Assembly (NCBI RefSeq): GCF_003478995.1
Contig: NZ_QUGI01000005.1
Location: 70,976 to 134,975 of the forward strand
DNA: 64,000 nucleotides
Direction: 5' to 3'
From: Pseudoflavonifractor sp. AF19-9AC
Lineage (GTDB): Bacteria > Bacillota > Clostridia > Oscillospirales > Oscillospiraceae
Shown here: in pieces, positions 25,442 through 33,200 of the stretch
How positions within the stretch are numbered: position 1 is the first letter of the stretch
Layout of the letters: each line of letters begins with the position of its first letter
Position numbers and translations under genes: made by a program
Notes under the pieces: generated by a model
The model's input: the letters and a program-made list of their open reading frames with translations, nothing else
Databases searched by the model: none
What the model was told of the DNA's origin: nothing

Positions 25442-27310
25442 ATGAAAAAGCGATCCATCGCGGCTCTGGCAATTCTGGTGTGCCTGCTGCTGTCTCTGGG
25501 GACAATCCCCGCGGGGGCGGTGAGCGAGAGCACAGCCCTGGAGACCGTCCGGGCCCTGGGCATTCTCTCCGGGGATGAAAACGGAAACCTGAACCTGACC
25601 TCCTCCGTCACCCGGGCGGAGTTTGTCACCATGATGACGGCGGCCTCCGCCTACAAGGACACGGTGGGCTCGGGCGCCGGCGTGTCCCTCTTCAAGGACG
25701 TGAAGAGCAGCCACTGGGCCAGCCAGTACATCCGACTGGCAGTGGAGCAGGGGTGGATGGTGGGTTTTGTGGACGGCACCTTCCGCCCGGACAATCCCAT
25801 CTCCCTGGAGGAGGCGTGCACCGCCCTCCTGAAACTGCTGGGCTACCAGTCCTCCGACCTGGTGGGCTCCTACCCCTCCGCCCAGCTGACCAAGGGGGCG
25901 TCGGTGGGGCTGCTGGACGACCTGGATGTGGCCCAGGGCCAGACCCTCACCCGGCAGGACTGCGTCATGCTCTTTTATAACCTGATGCTCTCTGAGACCA
26001 GTACCGGAGCGGTCTACGCCACCACCCTGGGCTACACCGTTACAAACGGGGAGCTCGACTACAGCACCCTGGTCTCCGCCGACACCAAGGGCCCCTATGT
26101 GGCGGAAACAGGCACCCTTACCCTGCCTTTCTCTACGGATGGGGCTGCGATCTACCGGGACGGCCGGGCGGCGAGCCTGTCCGACGTCCAGCCCTATGAC
26201 GTCTACTACTATAACGCCAGCCTGAACACCGTCTGGGTGTACAGCGATCGGGTCAGCGGCACCCTCACCGCCCTCTCGCCCAGCTCCGCCGCCCCCACCT
26301 CGGTCACCGTAGCGGGAGGCACCTATGAGCTGGGCACCGCCACCGCCGTCTACAAGTGCTCCAGCCAGGGCAGCTTTGCCCCCGGCGACCTGGTCACCCT
26401 GCTGCTGGGCATGAACGGCGAGGTGGTGGATGTGCTGGATGCCAATGAGACGGAGACCACCTACTACGGCCTGGTCCTCTCCAGCCAGAAGACGGGGTCC
26501 ACCTCCGCCACCAGCAGCTCCGCCTCCCTCCAGGTGGTGACCCAGGTGGCCTGCACCGACGGCACCGCCCGCACCTTCTACACCAGCGGCACCTCCGCCT
26601 ACTCCACCGGCCGTCTGGTGAGCGTCACCCTGGACAACACGGGGACCTCCATCAAGTCCCTCTCCTCCAAGAGCCTGTCCGGCACCGTCAGCCGGGACGG
26701 AACCTCCTTTGCCGGCTATGACTTTGCTGACAATGTGGAAATTCTGGATACCGACGACACGGGGGGCTATGTCCGCATCTACCCCAGCCGCCTGGCGGGG
26801 GAGCGGCTGTCGGAGGATGACGTGGCCTACTACACCCTGGATGAAAACGGGGACATTGACCGGCTTATTCTGGACGAGGCCACAGGGGACACCCTGAACT
26901 ACGTCTATATCACCGACGAGGAGACCATTTCCCAGGACTTCTCCATTTCCGGCACCTACACCTATTATCAAAATGGGGAAAGCCGCACCTTCACCGGTAA
27001 CAAGATTTACAGCGTCTCCGTGGGCGGAGCCGCCCTCTGGGAGGAGGACGGAGAGGTGACCAGCATGCGCCAGCTCACCTCCGTGCGGCTGACCGGTCTG
27101 AGCGACCTCTACGCCATGGCGGACAACCAGACCTACCGCCTGGCCGAGGACGTCCAGGTGATCCTCCGGGGCACGGGCAGCGACGGCTACTACGCCACCA
27201 CTCTGTCGGAGATTGACGCGGAACACTATACCCTCCAGGGCTGGTACGACAACCTGGGCTGCTCCGCCGGCGGACGCATCCGCATCATTGTGGCCACCCC
27301 CAAGAGCTGA
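25442..27310 (+). CDS. SLH-domain surface protein of efflux operon 1 (622 aa)
   Basis: Secreted cell-wall protein. A signal peptide (Lys-Lys-Arg start, cleavage near AGAVSE) is followed by S-layer-homology repeats: ALGILSGDENGNLNL...TRAEFV (about 30-62), KDVKSSHWASQYIRLAVEQG and FVDGTFRPDNPISLEEA (about 82-130), and a degenerate third unit (about 140-180). The remaining ~440 residues are beta-rich, Ser/Thr/Gly-rich and match no family I know. It is the last gene of the MacAB-like operon. The paralogue at 58971-60839 has exactly the same length and matching ends (YTLQGWYDN / YTLTGWYDK). A role as a wall-anchored partner of the exporter is inference. Confidence 0.85.
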   Translation: MKKRSIAALAILVCLLLSLGTIPAGAVSESTALETVRALGILSGDENGNLNLTSSVTRAEFVTMMTAASAYKDTVGSGAGVSLFKDVKSSHWASQYIRLAVEQGWMVGFVDGTFRPDNPISLEEACTALLKLLGYQSSDLVGSYPSAQLTKGASVGLLDDLDVAQGQTLTRQDCVMLFYNLMLSETSTGAVYATTLGYTVTNGELDYSTLVSADTKGPYVAETGTLTLPFSTDGAAIYRDGRAASLSDVQPYDVYYYNASLNTVWVYSDRVSGTLTALSPSSAAPTSVTVAGGTYELGTATAVYKCSSQGSFAPGDLVTLLLGMNGEVVDVLDANETETTYYGLVLSSQKTGSTSATSSSASLQVVTQVACTDGTARTFYTSGTSAYSTGRLVSVTLDNTGTSIKSLSSKSLSGTVSRDGTSFAGYDFADNVEILDTDDTGGYVRIYPSRLAGERLSEDDVAYYTLDENGDIDRLILDEATGDTLNYVYITDEETISQDFSISGTYTYYQNGESRTFTGNKIYSVSVGGAALWEEDGEVTSMRQLTSVRLTGLSDLYAMADNQTYRLAEDVQVILRGTGSDGYYATTLSEIDAEHYTLQGWYDNLGCSAGGRIRIIVATPKS

Positions 27311-27316
27311 GATGGC

Positions 27317-27345
27317 TTGACCTTTCCCGGTGGGAATGGTATGCT
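27317..27345 (+). promoter_or_regulatory. Promoter with internal dyad before trmO leader
   Basis: TTGACC at 27317-27322 and TATGCT at 27340-27345, 17-bp spacing. A 9-bp-arm dyad ACCTTTCCC-GGT-GGGAATGGT (27320-27340, one mismatch) fills the spacer. It resembles, but is not the same as, the MerR-type site at 28678. Confidence 0.5.
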
Positions 27346-27449
27346 TGCCTCAGAAACCGGATTTGCCCGGCGCTCCCGTCCGTCTGGAGCGAGGGACAAG
27401 AAAATTGCGGCAGAAACGCCCTGAAACCATCGGTTTCAGGGCGTTTTTT
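27346..27449 (+). promoter_or_regulatory. Terminator-containing leader of trmO (possible attenuator or small RNA)
   Basis: A strong terminator (AAACGCCCTGAAACC 27414-27428 with 27432-27446, then T-run) stands only 7 nt before the trmO ribosome site, downstream of a promoter-like sequence. GAAACCG at 27353-27359 could pair with CGGTTTC at 27431-27437 and disrupt the terminator, as in an attenuator. It also serves as terminator for the upstream SLH gene. Confidence 0.5.
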
Positions 27450-27468
27450 CTTGGAAAGGAGGGGGACT

Positions 27469-28158
27469 GTGAGCGAGACAGTACCCATGCAGGTGATTGC
27501 CCGCCTGCACAGCGATTTTACCCAGAAATTCGGCATTCCCCGGCAGAGCGGGCTGGTGGACGAGCTGGAGGCCACGGTGGTCTTTGAGCCGGAGTTCCGC
27601 AACCCCGACGCCCTCCGGGGCATTGAGGGCTTTTCCCACCTGTGGCTCATCTGGGAGTTTTCCCAGGCCCGGCGGCCGGAGTGGTCCCCCACGGTGCGCC
27701 CGCCACGGCTAGGGGGCAACGTGCGCATGGGGGTGTTTGCCACCCGGTCCCCCTTCCGGCCCAACCCCATCGGCCTGAGCTGTGTGCGCCTGGCGGGGGT
27801 GGAGCTCCACAGCGAGCTGGGCCCCATCCTGAAGGTGCGGGGGGCGGACCTGCTGGACGGCACCCCCATCTTTGACATCAAGCCCTACGTGCCCTACGCC
27901 GACAGCAAGCCCCAGGCCCTGGGCGGCTTTGCCAGCACCCCCAAGGAGGCCACCCTGACGGTGGACATTCCCCCGGAACTGCTGGAGCGCATCCCGCCGA
28001 AGAAGCGGGCGGCCCTCACCGGCGTACTGGCTCAGGATCCCCGTCCGGCCTACCAGGAGGATGGGGAGCGCATCTACGGCATGGGCTTTGGCGGAGTGGA
28101 CATCAAATTCCGGGTGGAGGGCAGCCGGCTGACCGTAGTGTCGGTGGAACCTTCATAG
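27469..28158 (+). CDS. trmO: tRNA (adenine-N6)-methyltransferase TrmO / TsaA family (229 aa)
   Basis: SAM-dependent enzyme that methylates t6A37 of tRNA-Thr to m6t6A. The TsaA/YaeB domain is clear: IARLHSDFTQKFGIPRQSGL, ALRGIEGFSHLWLIWEFS, RMGVFATRSPFRPNPIGLS and the C-terminal DIKPYVPYADS. Length matches E. coli TrmO (235 aa). Start GTG 27469 has AAGGAGG 6 nt upstream; ATG 27487 is an alternative. It is preceded by a promoter and terminator-like leader, which implies regulated read-through. Confidence 0.92.
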   Translation: MSETVPMQVIARLHSDFTQKFGIPRQSGLVDELEATVVFEPEFRNPDALRGIEGFSHLWLIWEFSQARRPEWSPTVRPPRLGGNVRMGVFATRSPFRPNPIGLSCVRLAGVELHSELGPILKVRGADLLDGTPIFDIKPYVPYADSKPQALGGFASTPKEATLTVDIPPELLERIPPKKRAALTGVLAQDPRPAYQEDGERIYGMGFGGVDIKFRVEGSRLTVVSVEPS

Positions 28159-28167
28159 AAATTTAAC

Positions 28168-28195
28168 TTGGCAGAGCGGAAAAGTGTGCTATAAT
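28168..28195 (+). promoter_or_regulatory. Sigma-A promoter of darA
   Basis: TTGGCA (28168-28173), 16-bp spacer, perfect TATAAT (28190-28195) preceded by TGTGC. Confidence 0.85.
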
Positions 28196-28245
28196 TAAGA
28201 ACAATCAGACCCGGCAGCGTGCTGGCCGGGACAGGAGGGATTTGC

Positions 28246-28584
28246 ATGAAGCTTATTTTCGCGGTCATTCGGGACAAGGACGCCAACGAGGCCATCAGTG
28301 CCCTGAACAAGGCCCACATCGGCGTCACCAAGCTGTCCAGTACCGGCGGTTTCCTTCGGGACGGCAACACCACGCTGATGATCGGCACCGAGGACGACCA
28401 GGTGGAGGCTGTCATGGACATCCTGCATGAGAACTGTGCCAAGCGCACCCAGATGGAGGTGTTGGGCCCGGGCTACACCACCGGCGGCGTGCCCGGCTGG
28501 AGCATCGGCTGCGCCCCCATTAAGGTAGAGGTGGGCGGTGCCACGGTGTTTGTGCTGGATGTGGACCAGTTCCGAAAGCTGTAA
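28246..28584 (+). CDS. darA: Cyclic-di-AMP receptor DarA/PstA, PII-like (112 aa)
   Basis: Small trimeric PII-like protein that binds c-di-AMP in Firmicutes. Diagnostic segments: MKLIFAVIRDKDANEA at the N-terminus, VTKLSSTGGFLRDGNTTLMI (the Thr-Gly-Gly-Phe nucleotide-binding stretch) and GGATVFVLDVDQFRKL at the end. Length is typical (about 109 aa). ATG 28246 follows AGGAGGG. It is monocistronic with its own strong promoter and terminator. Output partner unknown, as for other DarA proteins. Confidence 0.94.
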   Translation: MKLIFAVIRDKDANEAISALNKAHIGVTKLSSTGGFLRDGNTTLMIGTEDDQVEAVMDILHENCAKRTQMEVLGPGYTTGGVPGWSIGCAPIKVEVGGATVFVLDVDQFRKL

Positions 28585-28587
28585 GCG

Positions 28588-28624
28588 ACGCCCCGGCCGA
28601 AACCAGCGGCCGGGGCGTTTTTTG
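28588..28624 (+). terminator. Terminator of darA
   Basis: ACGCCCCGGCCG (28588-28599) pairs with CGGCCGGGGCGT (28607-28618), followed by six T. Confidence 0.9.
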
Positions 28625-28636
28625 TAAAAAAAACGG

Positions 28637-28657
28637 ACCTTCCGCCTGGTGGAAGGC
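28637..28657. promoter_or_regulatory. Upstream MerR-type dyad
   Basis: ACCTTCC-N7-GGAAGGC at 28637-28657, 44 bp upstream of an equivalent dyad embedded in the promoter of the MerR gene. Probably an auxiliary site for the same protein (inference). Confidence 0.65.
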
Positions 28658-28677
28658 GAAAAAAAGGGCAGAAGGCC

Positions 28678-28708
28678 TTGACCTTCCCCCAAGTGGAAGG
28701 TATATGAT
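28678..28708 (+). promoter_or_regulatory. MerR-type promoter with 19-bp spacer and central dyad
   Basis: TTGACC (28678-28683), 19-bp spacer, TATGAT (28703-28708). The spacer holds ACCTTCC-N7-GGAAGGT (28681-28701). The over-long spacer with a central dyad is the hallmark of MerR-family activated promoters, and this dyad has the CueR/copA form. It drives the MerR gene that begins at 28758. Confidence 0.88.
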
Positions 28709-28757
28709 AGGGGCACAACAAGGGGCCGGAGGGCTCCATAGAGAGGAGGTGGTGCCC

Positions 28758-29411
28758 ATGCGCATCAACGAGGTGGAGGCCCAGGTGGGCATCACCAAAA
28801 AGAACATCCGCTTTTACGAGGAGCAGGGGCTGCTCCATCCCCGCCGGAGCACGGAGAACGGCTACCGGGATTACGGGGAGGGGGAGCTGGTGGCCCTGAG
28901 GCAGATTAAGCTGCTGCGCAAGCTGGGCGTCCCTCTGGAGGAAATCCGGAAGATGCAGGCCGGGACCATCACCTTGGGGGACTGCATGCGCCGCCACCTG
29001 GTGACCCTGGAGCGGGAGCAGCGCAGCCTGGAGCAGTCCATGGAGCTGTGCCGCCGGCTGAAGGACCGGGAGGGCACTCTGGAGAGCCTGGATGCCCGGG
29101 GACTGCTGGAGGAGATGGAGGCCATGGAACAGACCGGGGCAACCTTCCTCAACCACCAGATGGGGGACACCCGGCGAATCCGGTATGTGGCCCCGGCGGT
29201 GGTGACGGTGCTCACCGTGCTGCTCATGGGCGGACTCATCGCCCTCATGCTGTGGGCCTTTGCCATTGACGCGGAGGAAGCGCCGCCCCTGCCACTCATT
29301 GTGGTGCTGGTAGCCCTGCCCGGGGTGGTCATCCTGGGGGTGCTGGCCGCCCTCTGGCAGCGGGTGAAGGAAATTCAGAAAGGAGAGGCGGACGATGCGA
29401 AAAACTACTAA
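28758..29411 (+). CDS. Membrane-anchored MerR-family regulator (217 aa)
   Basis: DNA-binding regulator fused to membrane helices. The MerR HTH (residues 1-70) reads MRINEVEAQVGITKKNIRFY, then GYRDYGEGELVALRQIKLLRKLGVPLEEI. A dimerisation coiled coil follows (about 75-125). Two TM helices come at about 143-165 and 173-195 and the protein ends with a cytosolic tail LWQRVKEIQKGEADDAKNY. The same tail type ends both small membrane proteins encoded next, so they share one module. The start has AGGAGG 8 nt upstream. Auto-activation is likely from the adjacent MerR-type promoter. Signal unknown; the single Cys in GDC of the coiled coil is not proof of metal sensing. Confidence 0.9.
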   Translation: MRINEVEAQVGITKKNIRFYEEQGLLHPRRSTENGYRDYGEGELVALRQIKLLRKLGVPLEEIRKMQAGTITLGDCMRRHLVTLEREQRSLEQSMELCRRLKDREGTLESLDARGLLEEMEAMEQTGATFLNHQMGDTRRIRYVAPAVVTVLTVLLMGGLIALMLWAFAIDAEEAPPLPLIVVLVALPGVVILGVLAALWQRVKEIQKGEADDAKNY

Positions 29412-29649
29412 AAATCACGGCCTGATGGGCGCTGTCATCACGGTGATCGTCATGGTGCTGCTGATGGTGCTCTCCGCCGGTGCCATGCTGGGGGACTACT
29501 TCGGCAGCGGGGGCGGCGGATTTGAGGCCGGCGTGGTGATCCTGTGTGCCCTGCTGTGCCTGGCGGTGGCGGTGGGCGTCATTGCCGCCCTCATCCAGCG
29601 ATGGCACGAGGTGCAGAAGGGGGAGGAAGATGAAGCCCGGAAGTATTGA
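29395..29649 (+). CDS. Small two-helix membrane protein of the MerR module (84 aa)
   Basis: Predicted inner-membrane protein with two TM segments (about 10-30 and 45-67) and a C-terminal tail IQRWHEVQKGEEDEARKY that matches the tail of the MerR protein (VKEIQKGEADDAKNY). Starts 17 nt inside the MerR gene with AAAGGAG upstream, so the genes are translationally linked. No known domain; possibly binds the membrane portion of MerR and modulates it (inference). Confidence 0.8.
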   Translation: MRKTTKNHGLMGAVITVIVMVLLMVLSAGAMLGDYFGSGGGGFEAGVVILCALLCLAVAVGVIAALIQRWHEVQKGEEDEARKY

Positions 29650-29896
29650 GCAAAAGAAGGCGGCCCGGAAGCGGGACGCGGTGCGGGGCATCATCCTGTT
29701 CGCTCTGCTGCAGGGGTGCTGTGCGGTGGGATTCTGGGCCCTGGGTACCATTCCCGGGCTGCCCGGCTGGTGTAAAGGATTGTTTTGGGTGCTGGCGGCG
29801 GGCTCTCTGGCATTGCTGATTCCCGCTGTACTGGTGCTGCGAGCAAGATTTCAGGAGATTGAAGGAGGAGAATTAGATGCTGCTGGTAAATATTGA
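29630..29896 (+). CDS. Small two-helix membrane protein of the MerR module (88 aa)
   Basis: A Lys/Arg-rich N-terminus (MKPGSIEQKKAARKRDAV), two TM segments (about 19-40 and 49-69) and the tail FQEIEGGELDAAGKY, again the shared (E)-(I/V)-x-x-G-E-x-D-x-A-x-x-Y motif. It overlaps the previous gene by 20 nt and the next by 20 nt. The ribosome site GGAGG is only 3 nt before ATG 29630, so translation may depend on coupling. Function unknown. Confidence 0.78.
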   Translation: MKPGSIEQKKAARKRDAVRGIILFALLQGCCAVGFWALGTIPGLPGWCKGLFWVLAAGSLALLIPAVLVLRARFQEIEGGELDAAGKY

Positions 29897-30188
29897 GTAC
29901 ATTCCCGGCAAGGAGATTGAGGCCCTGGGTATGGTCAAGGGGACTGTGGTCCAGTCCAAGAACTTTGGAAAGGACTTCATGGCTGGGATGAAGACCCTGG
30001 TGGGCGGCGAGATTACGAGCTACACCGAGATGCTCAACGAGGCCCGCCAGATTGCCGTCAAGCGCATGGTGGATGAGGCGGAGGCCATGGGGGCCGACGC
30101 GGTCATCAACGTGCGCTATGGCTCGTCCTCGGTGATGCAGGGGGCGGCAGAGGTCATCGCCTACGGCACCGCGGTGAAGTACCGCTGA
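29877..30188 (+). CDS. YbjQ-family (DUF74 / PF01906) protein (103 aa)
   Basis: Small cytosolic pentamer-forming protein often labelled heavy-metal-binding. Diagnostic sequence: IPGKEIEALGMVKGTVVQSKN, then YTEMLNEARQIAVKRMVDEA, GADAVINVRYGSSSVMQGAAEV and YGTAVKYR. Standard length. AAGGAGG lies 8 nt upstream and the start lies 20 nt inside the preceding gene. As last gene of the MerR module it may be the effector or ligand sensor; the metal label itself is weakly supported in the family. Confidence 0.93.
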   Translation: MLLVNIEYIPGKEIEALGMVKGTVVQSKNFGKDFMAGMKTLVGGEITSYTEMLNEARQIAVKRMVDEAEAMGADAVINVRYGSSSVMQGAAEVIAYGTAVKYR

Positions 30189-30203
30189 ACCATAAAAATG
30201 GAG

Positions 30204-30230
30204 AAGGGGGACGGCAGCGCCGTCCCCCTT
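30204..30230 (+). terminator. First terminator hairpin after ybjQ
   Basis: AAGGGGGACGGC (30204-30215) pairs with GCCGTCCCCCTT (30219-30230); only a short T-tract, so it may act with the next hairpin. Confidence 0.6.
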
Positions 30231-30237
30231 GCTGCAT

Positions 30238-30276
30238 AAAAAGGCCCCCGCGCGGAAAGCGCGGAGGCCTTTTTTG
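30238..30276. terminator. Bidirectional terminator between ybjQ and the beta-helix gene
   Basis: AAAAAGGCC (30238-30246) pairs with GGCCTTTTT (30266-30274), with inner CCGCGC/GCGCGG stem. A and T runs on the two sides suit both convergent genes. Confidence 0.88.
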
Positions 30277-30294
30277 TGTTTTTGAGATGGGCTG

Positions 30295-33200
30295 TCAGCC
30301 GTTGGTGGTTTCCACAAAGCGCATGAGAATGGTGGCAACCTGAACGCGGGTGGCCTGACCCTGGGGCAGCAGCTCGCCCTTGTCGCTGCCGGAAATCAGA
30401 CCGTTCTCCACGGCCCAGGTCATGGCGTCTGCGGCCCAGGCGCTGACGGAGCCAGCGTCGGAGTAACGGCTGAGGCTGATGGAGGTCTCGGGCCGGCCGG
30501 CGTAGCTCCACAGCATAACGGCCAGCTGCTCACGGGTGAGAACACCCTCCATGTTGGTGCCGTCAGACACGCCATTCTCCATGGCCCACTGCTGGCCGGC
30601 GGAGTACCAGTGGTCGCCAGCGGCGGCGGTGGTGTCCGCGCCGTCATAGGCGGCCAGCACGGTGACGATCATGGCCCGGGTCATGGGCAGATCGGGGGAG
30701 AAGGTGGTGGCGCTGGTGCCGGAGAAGAGGCCGCGGCTGGTGGCGAAGTCCACAAAGGCGGAGCCCCAGTAGGCATCGGGCACGTCGGCGAAGTCCTTGG
30801 CGTTGTCCATGACCTTCACGGTGTCGCCGTCGCTAAGGGTGACGACTACGCCCTCCTCGGTGGTGATGGAGGTCTTGGCGATCTCCTTGGTGCCGTTCTC
30901 ATGGACCAGAATGGCCACGGTGCCGGGGGTGACGTCATCCACGGGGATCAGCACGCGGGCGGAGCGGCCGGCGGGCAGGTCCACGGTGACGGTGGGAGCA
31001 TCGTCCTCGTCGGTGGTCACGGGAACCTCGGGCATGGGCAGGGCCACGGGCTCGCCCTCTTCCTGGGCGTTGTCCACGACGGTGGTGGGCAGCTTGACCT
31101 CGGCCTCGACCTGGCCGTCCTTGGAGACGGTGGTGGTGGAGGAGGAGCCGTCCTTGTTGGTGATAGCAGTCTCGGTGGAGCCGTCGGTCTTCTCCACGGT
31201 CTCGGTCTTGTTGCCGGCCTTGTCAGTGGTAGTGGTGGTGACGGTGCCGTCCTTCTTGGTCTCTACGACCTCCTTGGATCCGTCAGGGTTCTTGGTGGTC
31301 TCGGTGACAGTGCCGTCCGGCTTGGTCACGGTAGTAGTGGTGGAGCCGTCAGGATTGGTGACAGTCTCGGTCTTGTCACCGGAGCTGCTGGAGCCGCCGC
31401 CGGAGGGGGCGCTGTAATAGACCGTCCATGTGCCATCGTTATTGTTGGTCACATAGTAGTTGGAGGCAGTGAAACCGGTAGGATCAGACAGATAGATACC
31501 ACTGGTCAGACCGCTCTTCGGCAGGACGGTATAAGTATAGGTGCTGGTACCGTCTCGCTTGACAATGGAACCGGTAGAAGTATAAGCGCTGGGATCACTG
31601 GAGAAGGTGCCGCCGGTGATAGTAAGAGAGGCATTAGTCGGAGGGTCAATGACCTGATATCCCTCGGAGGTTTTCTGGTACCCGTACAGCTTGATAGAAT
31701 CATTGCCATCGTGTGCGGTGAAGGTACCACCATTTATGGTCACGTTGATATCGCCATAGGCAGTTCTGCTGACCAAGGACAGAGCGGAACCATCCAGAAC
31801 ATTGCCGTCGCTTTCGTTCGGGTTCTTGTAGGGCGCATTGCGAACAGTTTCATCGGTGGAAGTAACGGTGCCGCCATTGATGATGACGGTACCACCAGCA
31901 GCCTGAATTCCCACCAGGCCAGAGACAGAAACACCAGCATTAACAGTCAGAGTGCCCTGCTGGGGATGATAGATACCTGTGCTGTCCGTCGAGTCAATGG
32001 CCTGTACGGAACCGCTGTTCAAAGTAATGGATGTTCCGTCATAGCTACCGTTTCCGGAAATGCCGTAATATTTTCCGGAAATAGTGCCACTTTCCATAAC
32101 AAGGGTTGTCGGTGCACTCACGTTTTTGGAGCCCCAAATTACAACGCCAGCAAACTGCTCGCCACTGATATTGGAATTGCCTTTAATGATTGCACCGCCT
32201 TGATTGCCATCAGCCATGGTGCCAATCTGAAGGCCATAATTTCCGTTTCCGTCCAGTGTGACGCCGTCAATTGTAACTACGGCGCTTGTTCCGTTAATAA
32301 GAACAGGGAGCACGGAACTCGTAATAGTACCATTCTTCACAGTGGCAGCAGAAGTGAAGGCCACAGCAGTTTTGCTGTTGCTGCCAGTAAGCGTTGTTTC
32401 GTTGAGATCCAGAACAATATTCTTAGCAATGGTAACTGTGTCGGTCAGAGTGATATTCTTGAGCAGAGTAACAGTAGCGCCGGGAGCGGCTTGCTCAATG
32501 GCGTCGGCCAGAGAGGCATATTTGACATTGCCAATCTGAGCAACAGCGGGCGTAGTATCTACGGGGAGGCACAGTACAGCTCCGTCCTTGGTGCTTAACA
32601 CATAGTCGGAATTGGGGATAATGGTAATGGGACGGGTATCTGCATTTGTAAAGTCCTCCGCTCCGGTATATACTACACTGACCCCGTTTAGAGTTGCGTC
32701 GCTGAAATCAAAACTGGAAGCGGCGGTGGCATCCTCAATATTTTCCCCAAAGCCGACATTTAAGGAATTGGGAAGGGATTCCCAACCATTGTCCTCGAAT
32801 GTCAGAGTTCCGGTCGCAGTTACACTGGACGCGTTGACAGTCAGGCCGGTTTTCAGGTTGTCCTTGGAGGTGACATTTTCGATTTGGCAATTCTTAGCTT
32901 TATAGAACTGCAGGCCGTGGCCGGTGCTGCCGCTGATGGTCACGTTTTTGATGATGACATTGTCACCGGACACGTTCACTGCATGGTTACTATTACTAGA
33001 AGCTTCTGCCGCACGATATGCTTCAATCTTAACGTTTTGAAGAACGACATTATCGGCAGAAACGTCAATGAGGTGACTGCTGCGGGAGCTGCTGTCGCTC
33101 TCCTTGATGGCATACTGGTTGTGGCCGTCAATGGTGACAGGTTTGCTGATGCTCAAAGTATTGGATAGTGTCACATCACGAAGAAGGTCAATGACAGCGT

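Noticed and set aside
24197..27226. 1009-codon open frame on the minus strand opposite the permease and SLH genes
   Set aside because: It is an antisense shadow of G+C-rich coding DNA: Gly/His/Ala/Val-rich, no ribosome site, no domain, and it overlaps genes with clear families. The same holds for the long frames at 57546-60440 and 52176-54932.
27317..27345. A third MerR-regulon site before trmO
   Set aside because: The dyad ACCTTTCCC-GGT-GGGAATGGT resembles the other sites, but the -35/-10 spacing is 17 bp rather than 19 and the half-sites differ, so it is listed only as a promoter.
30610..32598. 662-codon plus-strand frame opposite the beta-helix protein gene
   Set aside because: Low-complexity Gly/Val/Asp-rich translation antisense to a gene with signal peptide, beta-helix and SLH domains.
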